Source: JAZBPO01 sp963691775
GTDB lineage: Bacteria > Pseudomonadota > Gammaproteobacteria > Pseudomonadales > Azotimanducaceae
Direction of reading: 5' to 3'
Length of the DNA stretch: 64,000 bases
Assembly (NCBI GenBank): GCA_963691775.1
Contig: OY829369.1
Coordinates: 3,906,001-3,970,000, forward strand
Shown piece by piece: positions 34,990 to 44,218 of this stretch; within the stretch, counting starts at the first letter, position 1; every line of letters starts with the position of its first letter. A program made the position numbers and the translations under genes. Below the pieces are notes generated by a model. That model saw only the letters and a list, made by a program, of their open reading frames with translations, did not search any database and was not told where the DNA came from.

Positions 34990-36531
34990 CTACAGAGCGT
35001 CGAGATCGGCGCGGGCGCGGGCGGCAGCGGCCCGCATGGCGGTAACGCGTTCCGGGTCCTGCTTGTCGAGATTGCGATAGATCATGCCCATGCGCGGGTT
35101 GCCGCGGAGCCGCTCCTCGTTGCGGGCTACGAAGTCCCAGTAGAGGTAGTTGAGCGGGCAGGCGTCCTCGCCGCTCGAGGCCTTGACGTCGTAGCGGCAG
35201 CCCTTGCAGTAGTCAGACATGCGGTCGACGTACTTGCCGCTTGCCGCGTAGGGCTTGGATGCGAATACCCCCCCGTCAGCGTAGAGCGCCATACCGACCA
35301 CGTTAGGCAGTTCAACCCACTCGAAGGCGTCGGCGTAAACGCCCAGGTACCAGTTCGCGACTTCCCGTGGGCGAATGCCGGCGATGAGCGCGAAATTGCC
35401 CGTGACCATGAGGCGCTGGATGTGGTGCGCATAGGCGTGCTGGCGCGTGGTGCGGACGGCTTCGGCGACGCAGCGCATATCAGTGTCGCCGGTCCAGTAG
35501 AACTCGGGCAGGGGACGATCTGCGGCGAGTACGTTCTCGTCGGCGTAGGCCGGCATGTACAGCCAGTACACGCCGCGGATGAACTCGCGCCAGCCGATGA
35601 TCTGGCGGATGAATCCCTCCACGGCGTTCAGCGGCGCGTGGCCATCGCGCCACGCTTCCTCGGCGCGGCGGCAGCAGGTGAGGGGGTCGAGCAGACCGAT
35701 GTTGATGTACATCGAGATGACCGAGTGGAAGACAAAGTCCTCGTCGGTCGCCATGGCGTCCTGGAAGTCACCGAACCAGGGCAGAGAGCTCTCTAAGAAG
35801 TGGTCGAAGCAGGCTTCGGCTTCCTCGGGCGTGACTGCGAAAGTGAAAGGTTCCAGATCGCCGAAGGCATCGGGGCAGTGCGTGCGGACGAGTTCAAGCA
35901 CCTCCTTGGTGATCGCATCGGGTGCAGCGGGGCGCGGGCCGGCGATCGGCGGACGCTTGTTGGGCGCGGGCAGGCGCTTGCGGTTGTCCGCGTCGAAATT
36001 CCAGGCGCCGCCGGCCGGTGCGCCATCTTCCAACAGCAAATCGTGAGCGCGGCGCATCTCCCGGTAGAAGAATTCCATGCGCAGGGTCTTGCGGCCCTTC
36101 GCCCACTGCTCGAAGAACGCGTGCGTAGCAAGAAAGCGATCGTCTTCAACGAGCTCGAACTTGGTTTCGGCGCGGTTGCCCCAGGCGGAGAGGGCATCGC
36201 GAAGCCGCCATTCACCGGGGGCGGTCACGCGCACCCGCTCGGGAGCATGGGCCGCGGCGGCGCGATCGAGTTCGCCGATGAGCGAGCCTGAATTGCCTGG
36301 CGCGTCCAATTCGACGTAGTCGACGGTCCAGCCTGCGTCGCGCAGCCGTGCCGCGCAGTGGCGCATCGCGCTGAAGATCAGGGCCAGCTTCTTGGCGTGG
36401 TGCGGCGCATAGCTGGCTTCCTCGGCCACCTCGGCCATGAGGATTCGAGTGTCGCCCGGATGCAGGCCGTCGAGGGCGGGCATGCGGGGCCCGACCTGGT
36501 CGCCGAGCACGAGTACGAGGGTTGTCGCCAT
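34990..36531 (-). CDS. Prokaryotic (6-4) photolyase with an FeS cluster (PhrB/CryB-like)
   Basis: The 513-residue protein belongs to the FeS-BCP branch of the cryptochrome/photolyase family. The four cluster cysteines are Cys354, Cys442, Cys445 and Cys458, with the same spacing (88, 3, 13) as the cluster of Agrobacterium PhrB. FAD-site and active-site motifs are visible: GFIRQIIGWREFIRGVYW, AYAHHIQRLMVTGNFALIAG (the His pair) and EWVELPNVVGMALYADGG. The N-terminal domain (LVLVLGDQ) would hold a ribolumazine-type antenna. Function: light-driven repair of (6-4) photoproducts or blue-light sensing. GGAG lies upstream of the ATG at 36531. Confidence 0.93.
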   Translation of the reverse strand: MATTLVLVLGDQVGPRMPALDGLHPGDTRILMAEVAEEASYAPHHAKKLALIFSAMRHCAARLRDAGWTVDYVELDAPGNSGSLIGELDRAAAAHAPERVRVTAPGEWRLRDALSAWGNRAETKFELVEDDRFLATHAFFEQWAKGRKTLRMEFFYREMRRAHDLLLEDGAPAGGAWNFDADNRKRLPAPNKRPPIAGPRPAAPDAITKEVLELVRTHCPDAFGDLEPFTFAVTPEEAEACFDHFLESSLPWFGDFQDAMATDEDFVFHSVISMYINIGLLDPLTCCRRAEEAWRDGHAPLNAVEGFIRQIIGWREFIRGVYWLYMPAYADENVLAADRPLPEFYWTGDTDMRCVAEAVRTTRQHAYAHHIQRLMVTGNFALIAGIRPREVANWYLGVYADAFEWVELPNVVGMALYADGGVFASKPYAASGKYVDRMSDYCKGCRYDVKASSGEDACPLNYLYWDFVARNEERLRGNPRMGMIYRNLDKQDPERVTAMRAAAARARADLDAL

Positions 36532-36781
36532 GATCGAATCTCCGGTCGACGAGCCCCCACCCGCGGCGAGCAGTGTAGGAATTGCGTGTCCGTGCGTCCA
36601 ACGTGCCATTGAGGCGTGCCGTGCGCTGGCGCTCACCGAGTGCGCTAGGATCTCGGCCCGCGTTGCGCTCTGGCAGAGACGACCCAGCACGCTCGCGGGG
36701 CTGGCTGGCGCGAAGGCACAATTGACGGTGGAACGGGCGCCTGCGGAGGTGCAGTCGCGCTCGCAGCGGGGATGGAGAGAG

Positions 36782-37243
36782 ATGATGAATCTGCAGAAGA
36801 TGATACTTGCGCTCACGGGGATGCTGGCCGTTGCGTCGGCCCATGGGGCCGAACACGTGATCTACCCCTCGGCCGGGCAGGACCGTGACCAGCAGGCATC
36901 GGATGAGGCGCAATGCTTCGTCTGGGCGAAGGATGAGTCCGGGGTCGATCCGCTTACGGCTGAGCCGGCACAGATCGACGCGCCTGATCGTGCGCGCGGT
37001 GGCGCGCTCCGCGGCGCGGCGGTCGGGGCCGTGATTGGCGAGATCGCGGACGACGAAGCCGGCGAGGGGGCTGCAGCGGGCGCGGCGGCGGGTGCCCTGA
37101 GGCAGCGCCGGCGTAATCGGCGCGGGTTTGCCGAAGCTGAATCTCAGCGGGCAGCAGTCGACGCTGCGCACGAGGCGGATATGGAGCGCTTTGATCGCTA
37201 CTACGTCGCCTGCATGGAGGGGCGCGACTACGCCGTAAACTGA
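36782..37243 (+). CDS. Exported glycine-zipper protein
   Basis: The 153-residue protein has a signal peptide (to AHGAE, about residue 23), a short mature region with two Cys, a Gly/Ala-rich zipper (GGALRGAAVGAVIGEIADDEAGEGAAAGAAAGA, read as two halves separated by an acidic turn), and the C-terminal FDRYYVACMEGRDY typical of glycine-zipper family proteins. The zipper suggests association with, or folding into, the outer membrane. GGAGAGAG lies just before the ATG at 36782. It is divergent from the photolyase and ends at a hairpin. Confidence 0.75.
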   Translation: MMNLQKMILALTGMLAVASAHGAEHVIYPSAGQDRDQQASDEAQCFVWAKDESGVDPLTAEPAQIDAPDRARGGALRGAAVGAVIGEIADDEAGEGAAAGAAAGALRQRRRNRRGFAEAESQRAAVDAAHEADMERFDRYYVACMEGRDYAVN

Positions 37244-37244
37244 T

Positions 37245-37270
37245 CGCTCAGCGCTCGGAAGCGCTGAGCG
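37245..37270 (+). terminator. Perfect 11-bp stem-loop after the glycine-zipper gene
   Basis: CGCTCAGCGCT at 37245-37255 pairs without mismatch with AGCGCTGAGCG at 37260-37270 around a CGGA loop. It begins two bases after the stop codon of the glycine-zipper gene. No T-run follows, so it may stop transcription weakly or protect the 3' end. Confidence 0.55.
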
Positions 37271-37845
37271 AGAGGGCTGCCCGCGCAGTATACGCGGGCG
37301 CTCGATACGGCATCCGCTAGCGCGTTCTGCAGCGATATGAGCATTGCAGGGCCGGGCCGGGCCGAGCTGAGCGGGTTCGGCTCGCGGTGCTGCGGCCGGT
37401 TGGGTTCAGCGGGTCGATCCGCCCTGGGAACCACTTGTCATCCGATGTCAGTGCTGGCGGCCGACGCGCGGCTTGGCGCGCTGGACAGCGCTCTACCGGA
37501 TCGAGTCAGACACCGCGGGGCGTCGGCGCTGCGGGAGGCAACGGACCTGGCAGCGCCAGATTTAACGTTGAGGCCTGTCTCGGTCGTGCAGCCTCCATGA
37601 GGTTGCCACAGCCGGTGCGCGGTTCAGCCATGCACTCGTGGCGGTAGCGCTGTCTCGCCGATTGATGGCGTCCACTGCGCTGAGCGCACGCAGGCCGGGA
37701 CTGAATTCCAAGCGCCGTGCACTCGAAGTTTCGAGATTCACGGTCTCCGAGACGTGGCGTTCGGGGCATCTGTCAAAGCGGAGTATGCTCCGCGCCCGCG
37801 CCCGTCATCCGCCCGCGTGCGAGTGGTTACCTGAGAGGATCGGTC
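37271..37845. other. Gene-free stretch before rarD
   Basis: No convincing coding frame or RNA gene is visible. A short GGGCC triple repeat occurs near 37351-37364. GAGAGG shortly before 37846 is the likely ribosome binding site of rarD. Confidence 0.55.
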
Positions 37846-38757
37846 ATGGAGGAGCGAAGTCGCGGCGCCGGTGCTCTGCTTGCAGTTGCCGCCTACGGCT
37901 TCTGGGGCATTGCGCCGATCTACTTCAAATGGCTTCAGGGGATCGGTGCGGGACAGCTGGTCGCCCATCGCATCCTGTGGACGGCCGTGCTGCTCGTACC
38001 GTTGCTCGCTATCTTGCGGGCGGGGCCTAAGCTGCGCGCGCTGCTCGCGGATCGCCGTCGCCTGCTGGGTTTGTGCGCCTCTGCTGTTCTGATCGGCGGC
38101 AACTGGTCGGTCTTCATCTACGCGGTGCTGGCTGGGCGCGTGCTTGAAGCGTCTCTCGGGTACTTCATCAACCCGCTCATCAGCCTGCTGCTAGGCATGA
38201 TCTTCATGGGTGAACGGATGCGCCCAATTCAGTGGCTTGCCGTCGCGATCGCTGCCGGCGGGGTGCTCAACGAGATCATTCGCTTCGGTGACGTGCCCTG
38301 GCTCGGGCTTGCGCTCGCGTTCTCGTTCGGCTTCTACGGCCTGCTGCGCAAGCGTCTCGCTGTCGACTCCTTCGTCGGGCTCACGGTCGAGTCCTGGGTG
38401 CTGCTGCCCGTCGCCGTCGCCTATCTGGCCTGGAATGCATCCGCTGGCGTCGATGCGTTCACGACGTCGATCCGTTCTGCCCTGCTGCTCGCGCTTGCGG
38501 GTCCGGTCACGATGTTTCCCCTGCTCTGCTTCGCGGCGGCGGCCAATCGACTGCCGCTTTCGCAGCTGGGATTCTTCCAGTACATCGCTCCGGTGCTGAC
38601 TTTCTTGCTCGCGGTCACACAGTTTGGCGAGCCCTTCGTTGCGGCCCAATTCCTGACCTTTGGTCCGATCTGGACGGCGCTGGTGATTTTCACGGGCCAC
38701 GCGGTGTACGTTCAGCGACGATCGGCTCGCCATCGCCTCGCAGGAGTGGATGCATGA
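37846..38757 (+). CDS. rarD: RarD-like EamA-family transporter
   Basis: The 303-residue protein has ten hydrophobic segments. GALLAVAAYGFWGIAPIYFKWL, HRILWTAVLL, NWSVFIYAVLAGRVLEASLGYFINPL and FGFYGLLRK are the well-known RarD motifs, and LSQLGFFQYIAPVLTFLLAV lies in the second EamA half. RarD proteins were named for chloramphenicol sensitivity; the natural substrate is unclear. The ATG at 37846 lies before the first helix. The stop overlaps the next gene's start as ATGA, so the two are coupled. Confidence 0.9.
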   Translation: MEERSRGAGALLAVAAYGFWGIAPIYFKWLQGIGAGQLVAHRILWTAVLLVPLLAILRAGPKLRALLADRRRLLGLCASAVLIGGNWSVFIYAVLAGRVLEASLGYFINPLISLLLGMIFMGERMRPIQWLAVAIAAGGVLNEIIRFGDVPWLGLALAFSFGFYGLLRKRLAVDSFVGLTVESWVLLPVAVAYLAWNASAGVDAFTTSIRSALLLALAGPVTMFPLLCFAAAANRLPLSQLGFFQYIAPVLTFLLAVTQFGEPFVAAQFLTFGPIWTALVIFTGHAVYVQRRSARHRLAGVDA

Positions 38758-39422
38758 TTCGCCTTGCCACCACCGAACGCGCCTATCCCTGGGGCGTGTT
38801 GCGCTCGACGAACGCTTCGAAGATCAAGTTCGCGCTTGCCGAGAAGGGGGTGCCCTTCGAGGTCGAGCGCGTCCGACCAGGTGATCTCTGGAAAAAGCCC
38901 GCGGAGATGAGAATCGTCCATCCCCTCGCGAAGGTGCCGTGGATCGTCGACGACGGCTTCGGTGTATTCGACTCGACCGTGATCCTCGAGTATCTCGAGG
39001 ATCGCTATCCTGACCCTGCGCTGCTGCCCGTCGCTGCCGCGGCCCGCGCTGACGTCCGCATGGTCGAGACCTTTGTCGACGAGGCCCTGCTGACGGGCGT
39101 ACTGCCCGCTGTCTGGATGCCGCTCTGGCTGCCGCCTGAGCGCCGCGATGCGACTGCGCAGGATGCGGCGCGCGGCGAGCTGCTGAGCTCGGTGCTGCCC
39201 TGGCTCGAGACGCGTCTCGAGGACGGGCGAGCATGGGTGTGCGGCGACTTTTCGCTTGCCGATGTGGCCCTTGCGCCCTGTGCGATGGTGCTCGAGGTCG
39301 ACGAGACCGACTTGTCTGCCGCGCCGGCCTTTAGCGCCTACCTTGAGCGTATTCGAGCGCGCCCCGCCTATCGCACGATTTCCCCGCAGACCTCGCTCGC
39401 GGACTCCGAGCGATTCGGCTGA
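38754..39422 (+). CDS. Glutathione S-transferase family protein
   Basis: The 222-residue protein has an N-terminal thioredoxin-like domain (LRSTNASKIKFALAEKGVPFEVERV, HPLAKVPWIVDDG with the cis-Pro, STVILEYLEDRYP for glutathione binding) and an all-helical C-terminal domain (WVCGDFSLADVALAP, the N-capping box). The likely catalytic residue is Ser or Asn in LRSTNASK. It is translationally coupled to rarD. It could conjugate, reduce or carry glutathione adducts; no substrate is suggested by the context. Confidence 0.88.
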   Translation: MIRLATTERAYPWGVLRSTNASKIKFALAEKGVPFEVERVRPGDLWKKPAEMRIVHPLAKVPWIVDDGFGVFDSTVILEYLEDRYPDPALLPVAAAARADVRMVETFVDEALLTGVLPAVWMPLWLPPERRDATAQDAARGELLSSVLPWLETRLEDGRAWVCGDFSLADVALAPCAMVLEVDETDLSAAPAFSAYLERIRARPAYRTISPQTSLADSERFG

Positions 39423-39543
39423 GCCCGGCCTAGGTGAGGGTCGCCCTGCGCATCGATGGGTGCGAGGGCCGGCAGCGATCCGCTGGCTGGACTTGTGCGC
39501 GTGCCGTCTTATAGTTGGCCAAACCGGTGATCGGGAACGTCTC

Positions 39544-40140
39544 ATGCAGGAGTTTCGGACGGATACCCCTACTGCGGCCGCGCCGCGCATCCTTCGCGTC
39601 AACATCGCCGGGCGGCCGGTCGAGTGGCTGCATTGGCAGGAGGCCGTTGGCCTGTACGCCCGCGACCTGGTCATCTGGACCCTTGGCGACCCCGTCATGA
39701 GGGTTCGCGGAGGCTTCTCTCGCGTACGCCAGAGGCAGACCGAGCTTCAGCTTCACAGCATCATCGCCTGCGACGGCCACATTGTTCGTCCACTCAGGAG
39801 CAGCCCGCCGCTCACGAACCGCGCGCTCTTTCGGCGCGATGCCAACATCTGCATGTACTGCGGCAACCCTTTCCAGGACAAGGACCTGACGCGCGATCAC
39901 GTCGTGCCGAGTTCGAAGGGTGGCGAGGACACGTGGGAAAACGTCGTCGCTGCGTGTCGCCGCTGTAATCACCACAAGGGCAATCGCCTCCTCGCCGACA
40001 CGGATATGGAGCTTCAGGCGCTGCCGTACACGCCGAACTTCGCTGAATACCTGGCGCTGATCAATTCTGGCCGGATTCTCGGCGATCAGATGGAGTTTCT
40101 CGCAGCTCAGTTCGGACGCGACTCTCGCCTGCGGCATTGA
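39544..40140 (+). CDS. HNH endonuclease
   Basis: The 198-residue protein has an N-terminal part (NIAGRPVEWLHWQEAVGLYAR) found in a common group of bacterial HNH proteins, followed by the zinc-stabilised HNH fold: CMYCGN, DHVVPSSKGGEDTWENVV and CRRCNHHKGNR. The start is the ATG at 39544 with GGGAAC upstream. There is no phage or restriction context, and this group is a frequent chromosomal single gene of unknown role, perhaps in DNA repair or phage defence. Confidence 0.88.
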   Translation: MQEFRTDTPTAAAPRILRVNIAGRPVEWLHWQEAVGLYARDLVIWTLGDPVMRVRGGFSRVRQRQTELQLHSIIACDGHIVRPLRSSPPLTNRALFRRDANICMYCGNPFQDKDLTRDHVVPSSKGGEDTWENVVAACRRCNHHKGNRLLADTDMELQALPYTPNFAEYLALINSGRILGDQMEFLAAQFGRDSRLRH

Positions 40141-40159
40141 GGCGCACGACCGCCGTGCT

Positions 40160-41950
40160 TCAACTCTGCTCCGGAAGGGTGCAGCCGAGGGTTTGCGCCG
40201 CGGCCGCGAGATCGGCTCGATCGTCCCAGCGCACGGAGGCGACGAACACTTCACAGCGCTCCCGCTCATTCTTGAAGCGGGTGTCCGCGGCGATGCGATC
40301 GGCGAAGCCGGCGATGTCGATCTCATCATCTGCCATCGCGATGCCATTCGCGCCGGTGTCCAGGCGAACGTAGCTGTGGCCGCCGTCTGGATTCCAGGCG
40401 GCCCAGCGCGGACCCGCGCCGTCGGCGCCTGTGCCGGGGTCGAGGTCGCGCGCGAACGCCGCCCAGTACGCCATCATTCGCGCCGATAGCGCGAGGCGGC
40501 CTTCGGCATTGTCGTCGTTGAACAGCAAGGGTGTCTGCGGGCCGAGATCGAAGTGGCCGAATACGAAGGGGATTTCGAGGCCGTGCGCTGCGCCCAGCAG
40601 CTGGCTCAGATCTACGAAGCCGAAGCTACCTTCCTCGTCCCAGTCCCAGCGATAGGCCCAGACAGGAACGTTTGCGCTCGACAGTCGCCGAGCGATGTCG
40701 TCAGCGCCTCGAATTCGCCAGGCAAGCGCACCGTACTCCCCGTGCAGGTCATACATGCGCTCGTTATGAGGCCAGAGCGGAAGGCCCGCAAAACGCTTTA
40801 CGGCATCCGGGTTGAAGGCCATGAAGATCTTGGGCTCGTCGCGGTTGGTGCCGACGATGGTCGGCACGGCGTTGAACTTGCCCGCAGCGCCGAGCTGATC
40901 GATGAAGGGCGCGCTTGGCAGAACGGCGCCATCGCGAATGACTGCGGGGGAGCTCGGGCCGAGCAGGTCCATGCCGTCGCTGTAGAGTTCGAACAGACCC
41001 AGGGTGCTGACCCCGCGGAGCAATTCGCCCTGATCCGCGACGGACATGGCGTCGGCGACGGCCCGTGCGCAGGCTCTATCGCAGTCGTCGCGGCTCCTGC
41101 GAATGACCTTGAGGAGCATCTCCGAGGCAGAGAAGGCGTCTCCGGGCGTGGCGTCGTCGGTGTAATTCGTCGCCTGCGCTGCCGAGACGCTGCTCGTGCC
41201 GCCGCTCTGCAGAATGGCGCCATGGAGGAGGTTTGCGGCATAGGGCGAAACGAGAAGGCTTGCGATGTTGGTGGCGCCTGCGGATTCGCCGAACACCACG
41301 ACGCGATCCGGATCGCCGCCGAATCCTGCGACGTGATCGCGGGTCCAGGTGAGTGCGCGCACAAGGTCGAGTGTGCCGTAGTTCCCTGAAGCGTCGGCTG
41401 CGTCGTCGCCGGAAAGGCCGGGATGGCGGAACCAGCCCAAGGGACCCAGGCGGTAGTTCAGGGTGATCACCACGACGTCGTGGGCGGCTGCCAACTGCGC
41501 TCCGTCGTAGAAACCCGAGTGTCCAACGGTATTGCCGCCGCCGTGAATCCAGACGAGAACGGGGAGACCGGCGCTACGCTCGGCGGGCGCATAGACGTTC
41601 AGGAACAGGCAGTCCTCATCGCCCCAGAACTGGCCATGGACCGCTTCTGGCGCACCGCTGAGCGGCGAGCCGATCTGTGGGCACACCGAGCCGAATGCAG
41701 TTGCGTCGCGCACGCCCGACCAGGCTTCGGGGGCGCGCGGTGCGCGCCAGCGCAGATCGCCCACCGGGGGCGCTGCGTAGGGCAGACCCAGCCATACGTG
41801 AGCGCCGGCTTCATCGACGTAGCCCTCGACTGTCCCGAGGGCGGTGTCGAGCCGCGTCGCCGAATCGGCGGTCCGGACGACGGGCGCGTCCTGACCGCCG
41901 CAGCCTGCAAGCAGGGCGATCAACAGGAGAGCTGGAATCGTGTGTTTCAT
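40160..41950 (-). CDS. Type-B carboxylesterase lipoprotein
   Basis: The 596-residue protein has a lipoprotein signal (LLAGC, Cys17) and the carboxylesterase/cholinesterase core: YAAPPVGDLRWRAP, EDCLFLNVYAP, WIHGGG oxyanion hole (136-139) and nucleophile Ser223 in VVFGESAGA; the acid lies in GTNRDEPKIF and the base His in AAHGLEIPFVFG. It acts at the periplasmic side of a membrane on esters. Its start overlaps the upstream alpha/beta hydrolase stop by ATGA, so both are translated together, downstream of cysS. Confidence 0.92.
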   Translation of the reverse strand: MKHTIPALLLIALLAGCGGQDAPVVRTADSATRLDTALGTVEGYVDEAGAHVWLGLPYAAPPVGDLRWRAPRAPEAWSGVRDATAFGSVCPQIGSPLSGAPEAVHGQFWGDEDCLFLNVYAPAERSAGLPVLVWIHGGGNTVGHSGFYDGAQLAAAHDVVVITLNYRLGPLGWFRHPGLSGDDAADASGNYGTLDLVRALTWTRDHVAGFGGDPDRVVVFGESAGATNIASLLVSPYAANLLHGAILQSGGTSSVSAAQATNYTDDATPGDAFSASEMLLKVIRRSRDDCDRACARAVADAMSVADQGELLRGVSTLGLFELYSDGMDLLGPSSPAVIRDGAVLPSAPFIDQLGAAGKFNAVPTIVGTNRDEPKIFMAFNPDAVKRFAGLPLWPHNERMYDLHGEYGALAWRIRGADDIARRLSSANVPVWAYRWDWDEEGSFGFVDLSQLLGAAHGLEIPFVFGHFDLGPQTPLLFNDDNAEGRLALSARMMAYWAAFARDLDPGTGADGAGPRWAAWNPDGGHSYVRLDTGANGIAMADDEIDIAGFADRIAADTRFKNERERCEVFVASVRWDDRADLAAAAQTLGCTLPEQS

Positions 41951-42672
41951 GCCGGGGATCCGTAGAGATTGAGCAGGACGTCCGCGAAAGCGTCCGGTTG
42001 CGCCATGAAGGGTGAGTGCCCGGATGCAAATTCGACCACCCGCTCACAGGGTGACCGCTCGAGGAGTGTACGCTGCATCTCTGGTGTGACGGCCCTGTCG
42101 TTCGTACAGAGCACGTAGTCGCGGGGGCAGCGCCCGAAACGTTCTTCGCTGAGCGAAATCGCGGTCTGCAGCGGCGCGGTGGGTTGGGGCGTGAGCTGAG
42201 CCAGGGCGTTCGCGACATCGCCCGCCTCACAATCCTGATAGAAAACACCGGCTGCCTGGGCCGCATCCACGCTTACCGTGCCGGGTTCGGGCCCTCGGCC
42301 GATGATGGCGTTGAGGGCACTGCCTGTGTCCTCGGCGCCGAGCTGGCCAAGCGCCTCGCCGTTCCGCGGCAGGAACGCGCACGCGTAGACCAGGCGGGCG
42401 ATGCGCTCCGGTACGCGTTCGGCGACCGTACTGATCACCACGCCGCCCATGCTGTGGCCGACGAGGGTGATGCGATCGGACCTGCCGGAAATGGCCGATA
42501 TGACTCGATCTGCATAGGCGTCGAGCGTTACCTGGTTCCGAGGCGTGCTGTCGGTGCCATGGCCGGGCAGGTCAGGCGCGATGACGTCGACGCCCGCTGC
42601 CTCGAGGCGAGGGGTGATTCCCTGCCAGCACCAGGCACCATGCCAGGCGCCGTGGACGAGCAGCATGGTCAT
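41947..42672 (-). CDS. Alpha/beta hydrolase, methyl-esterase/EstC-like
   Basis: The 241-residue protein has LVHGAWHGAWCW, DLPGHGTDSTP and the nucleophile Ser74 in LVGHSMGGVV; Asp in CTNDRAVTPEMQ and His in FASGHSPFMAQP complete the triad. This pattern matches the group of salicylate-binding protein/EstC-like esterases (about 230-260 residues). It begins 20 bp after cysS and overlaps the carboxylesterase; two ester hydrolases in a row suggest a stepwise breakdown of one ester, which is only a suggestion. Confidence 0.88.
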   Translation of the reverse strand: MTMLLVHGAWHGAWCWQGITPRLEAAGVDVIAPDLPGHGTDSTPRNQVTLDAYADRVISAISGRSDRITLVGHSMGGVVISTVAERVPERIARLVYACAFLPRNGEALGQLGAEDTGSALNAIIGRGPEPGTVSVDAAQAAGVFYQDCEAGDVANALAQLTPQPTAPLQTAISLSEERFGRCPRDYVLCTNDRAVTPEMQRTLLERSPCERVVEFASGHSPFMAQPDAFADVLLNLYGSPA

Positions 42673-42692
42673 GGTGAAGTCCTCCTGCAGAT

Positions 42693-44060
42693 TCAGGCAC
42701 GCCGCCAGCGAGTGCCGTCGGCGGTGTCCTCGAGCTCGATGCCTTCGGCTATGAGCCTGTCCCGTATGTCGTCCGCCCGGGCAAAGTCGCGGGCTGCGCG
42801 CGCTGCCTGCCGTTCGGCGACGAGCGCGTCGATTGCTGCGTCCGTCGGACCTCCGCTTGCCGGTCCCGCGCGAAACCAGGCTTCGGCGTCGCGGGCCAGA
42901 AGGCCGAGGAGTTCCGCGCTCGCTCGCAGCCGTGCGGCCGCGGCGATGCGCTCACTTCCCTCTGCACTCCTCACCTCGGCAGCGATGGCATGAAGCGCCG
43001 CGAGGGCGCCGGGCGTGTTCAGGTCGTCCTCGATGGCCTGCATGAAAGCGGGGTCGGGCGCTGCGGGTTCGATGATCTCGACGTCGCGCAGGGAACCGTA
43101 CAGCCGGTCCAGGCTCGCTTTCGCCTGCTCCAGCAGCGCCTCGTTCCAGATCAATTGCGACCGGTACTGCCCGGACAGGAGGGCGTAGCGAAGCACCTCG
43201 CCGTCCCAGTGCTCGAGCAACTCGTTGACGCGCACCACGTTGCCAAGGGACTTCGACATCTTCTCGCCGTCGAGGGTGAGCATGCCGTTGTGCAGCCAAT
43301 AGCCGACGAAGTCGGGGTCACCGTGGGTGCACCGGCTCTGCGCCAGCTCGTTCTCGTGATGAGGAAAGGCAAGATCGCGACCGCCACCGTGAATGTCGAT
43401 GCGCTTGCCTAGGAGCGCATCGATCATTGCGGAGCATTCGATGTGCCAGCCGGGACGGCCGCGTCCCCAGGGCGAGTCCCAGCCCGGCTGTTCGGAGGTG
43501 CTGGGCTTCCAGAGCACGAAGTCGGCAGGATGACGCTTGTACGGCGCGACTTCCACGCGCGCGCCGGCGATCATGTCGTCCAGGCTGCGCCGGGCCAGGT
43601 TGCCGTAGGCGGCGTCGCTCTCGACCGCGAACAGCACATGCCCCTCTGCCGCATACGCATGACCCGCGTCGACCAGCTTGCCGATCATGGCGAGCATGTC
43701 GTCGATGTGAGCGGTTGCTCGCGGCGCGAGGTCCGGGTCGTGGTTGCCGAGTGCGCGCACGTCGGCTTCGTAGGCAGCTGCATAGCGCTCCGAGAGTTCT
43801 CCAATGGAGGTTTGCTCTTCTGCGGCGGCGGCCATGATCTTGTCGTCGATGTCCGTGAAGTTGCGGGCGTAGATAACGGTCGGATACCGATGGCGCAGGA
43901 CGCGGTATAGAACATCGAAAACGACGGCAGGGCGTGCGTTGCCAATGTGAATGCGGTTGTAGACCGTGGGTCCGCAGACGTACATGGTCACGCGGTCGGC
44001 GTCGATCGGTTCGAAAGGGCGGGGGCCGCCGGCAAGGGTATCGTGCAGTGTGAGCGTCAT
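42693..44060 (-). CDS. cysS: Cysteinyl-tRNA synthetase
   Basis: The 455-residue class I synthetase has HIGH as HIGN (38-41), KMSKS (267-271) and the four zinc ligands Cys29, Cys209, His234 and Glu238, numbered almost exactly as in the E. coli enzyme. It charges tRNA-Cys and uses the zinc to select cysteine. The gene lies 158 bp downstream of hisI on the same strand, and both are zinc enzymes in a region with a Zur-type operator; cysS copies in Zur-controlled clusters are known in other bacteria. A possible -10 (TATACT, 44204-44209 on the minus strand) could give it a promoter of its own. Confidence 0.93.
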   Translation of the reverse strand: MTLTLHDTLAGGPRPFEPIDADRVTMYVCGPTVYNRIHIGNARPAVVFDVLYRVLRHRYPTVIYARNFTDIDDKIMAAAAEEQTSIGELSERYAAAYEADVRALGNHDPDLAPRATAHIDDMLAMIGKLVDAGHAYAAEGHVLFAVESDAAYGNLARRSLDDMIAGARVEVAPYKRHPADFVLWKPSTSEQPGWDSPWGRGRPGWHIECSAMIDALLGKRIDIHGGGRDLAFPHHENELAQSRCTHGDPDFVGYWLHNGMLTLDGEKMSKSLGNVVRVNELLEHWDGEVLRYALLSGQYRSQLIWNEALLEQAKASLDRLYGSLRDVEIIEPAAPDPAFMQAIEDDLNTPGALAALHAIAAEVRSAEGSERIAAAARLRASAELLGLLARDAEAWFRAGPASGGPTDAAIDALVAERQAARAARDFARADDIRDRLIAEGIELEDTADGTRWRRA

Positions 44061-44119
44061 GGTCGTGCTTCCGTCGAGACTGGGCGTGCGCGTCCTTGCA
44101 TTGGACGCAGGTGAACGTC

Positions 44120-44141
44120 GATCAGATCCTCAGATCCGATC
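44120..44141. repeat. Cluster of four GATC sites before cysS
   Basis: Four GATC sites lie at 44120, 44125, 44133 and 44138 within 22 bp, arranged with near-mirror spacing (1, 4 and 1 bases between sites), about 60-80 bp before the cysS start. The pattern could be a Dam-sensitive or protein-binding site, or chance. Confidence 0.5.
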
Positions 44142-44218
44142 AGTCTCGGGACATCGCCGCTTCAGGGCGCCGTTCAGGGAAGCCGGTGTATGCATGGGGT
44201 AAGAGTATAGCGGCACGA

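Noticed and set aside
37271..37845. Possible tRNA or structured RNA in the GC-rich gap before rarD
   Set aside because: No cloverleaf, T-loop (GTTCRANNC) in the right place or conserved RNA motif could be fitted.
44120..44141. T-box or other tRNA-sensing leader before cysS
   Set aside because: T-boxes are essentially confined to Gram-positive bacteria and no T-box core or specifier loop is recognisable here.
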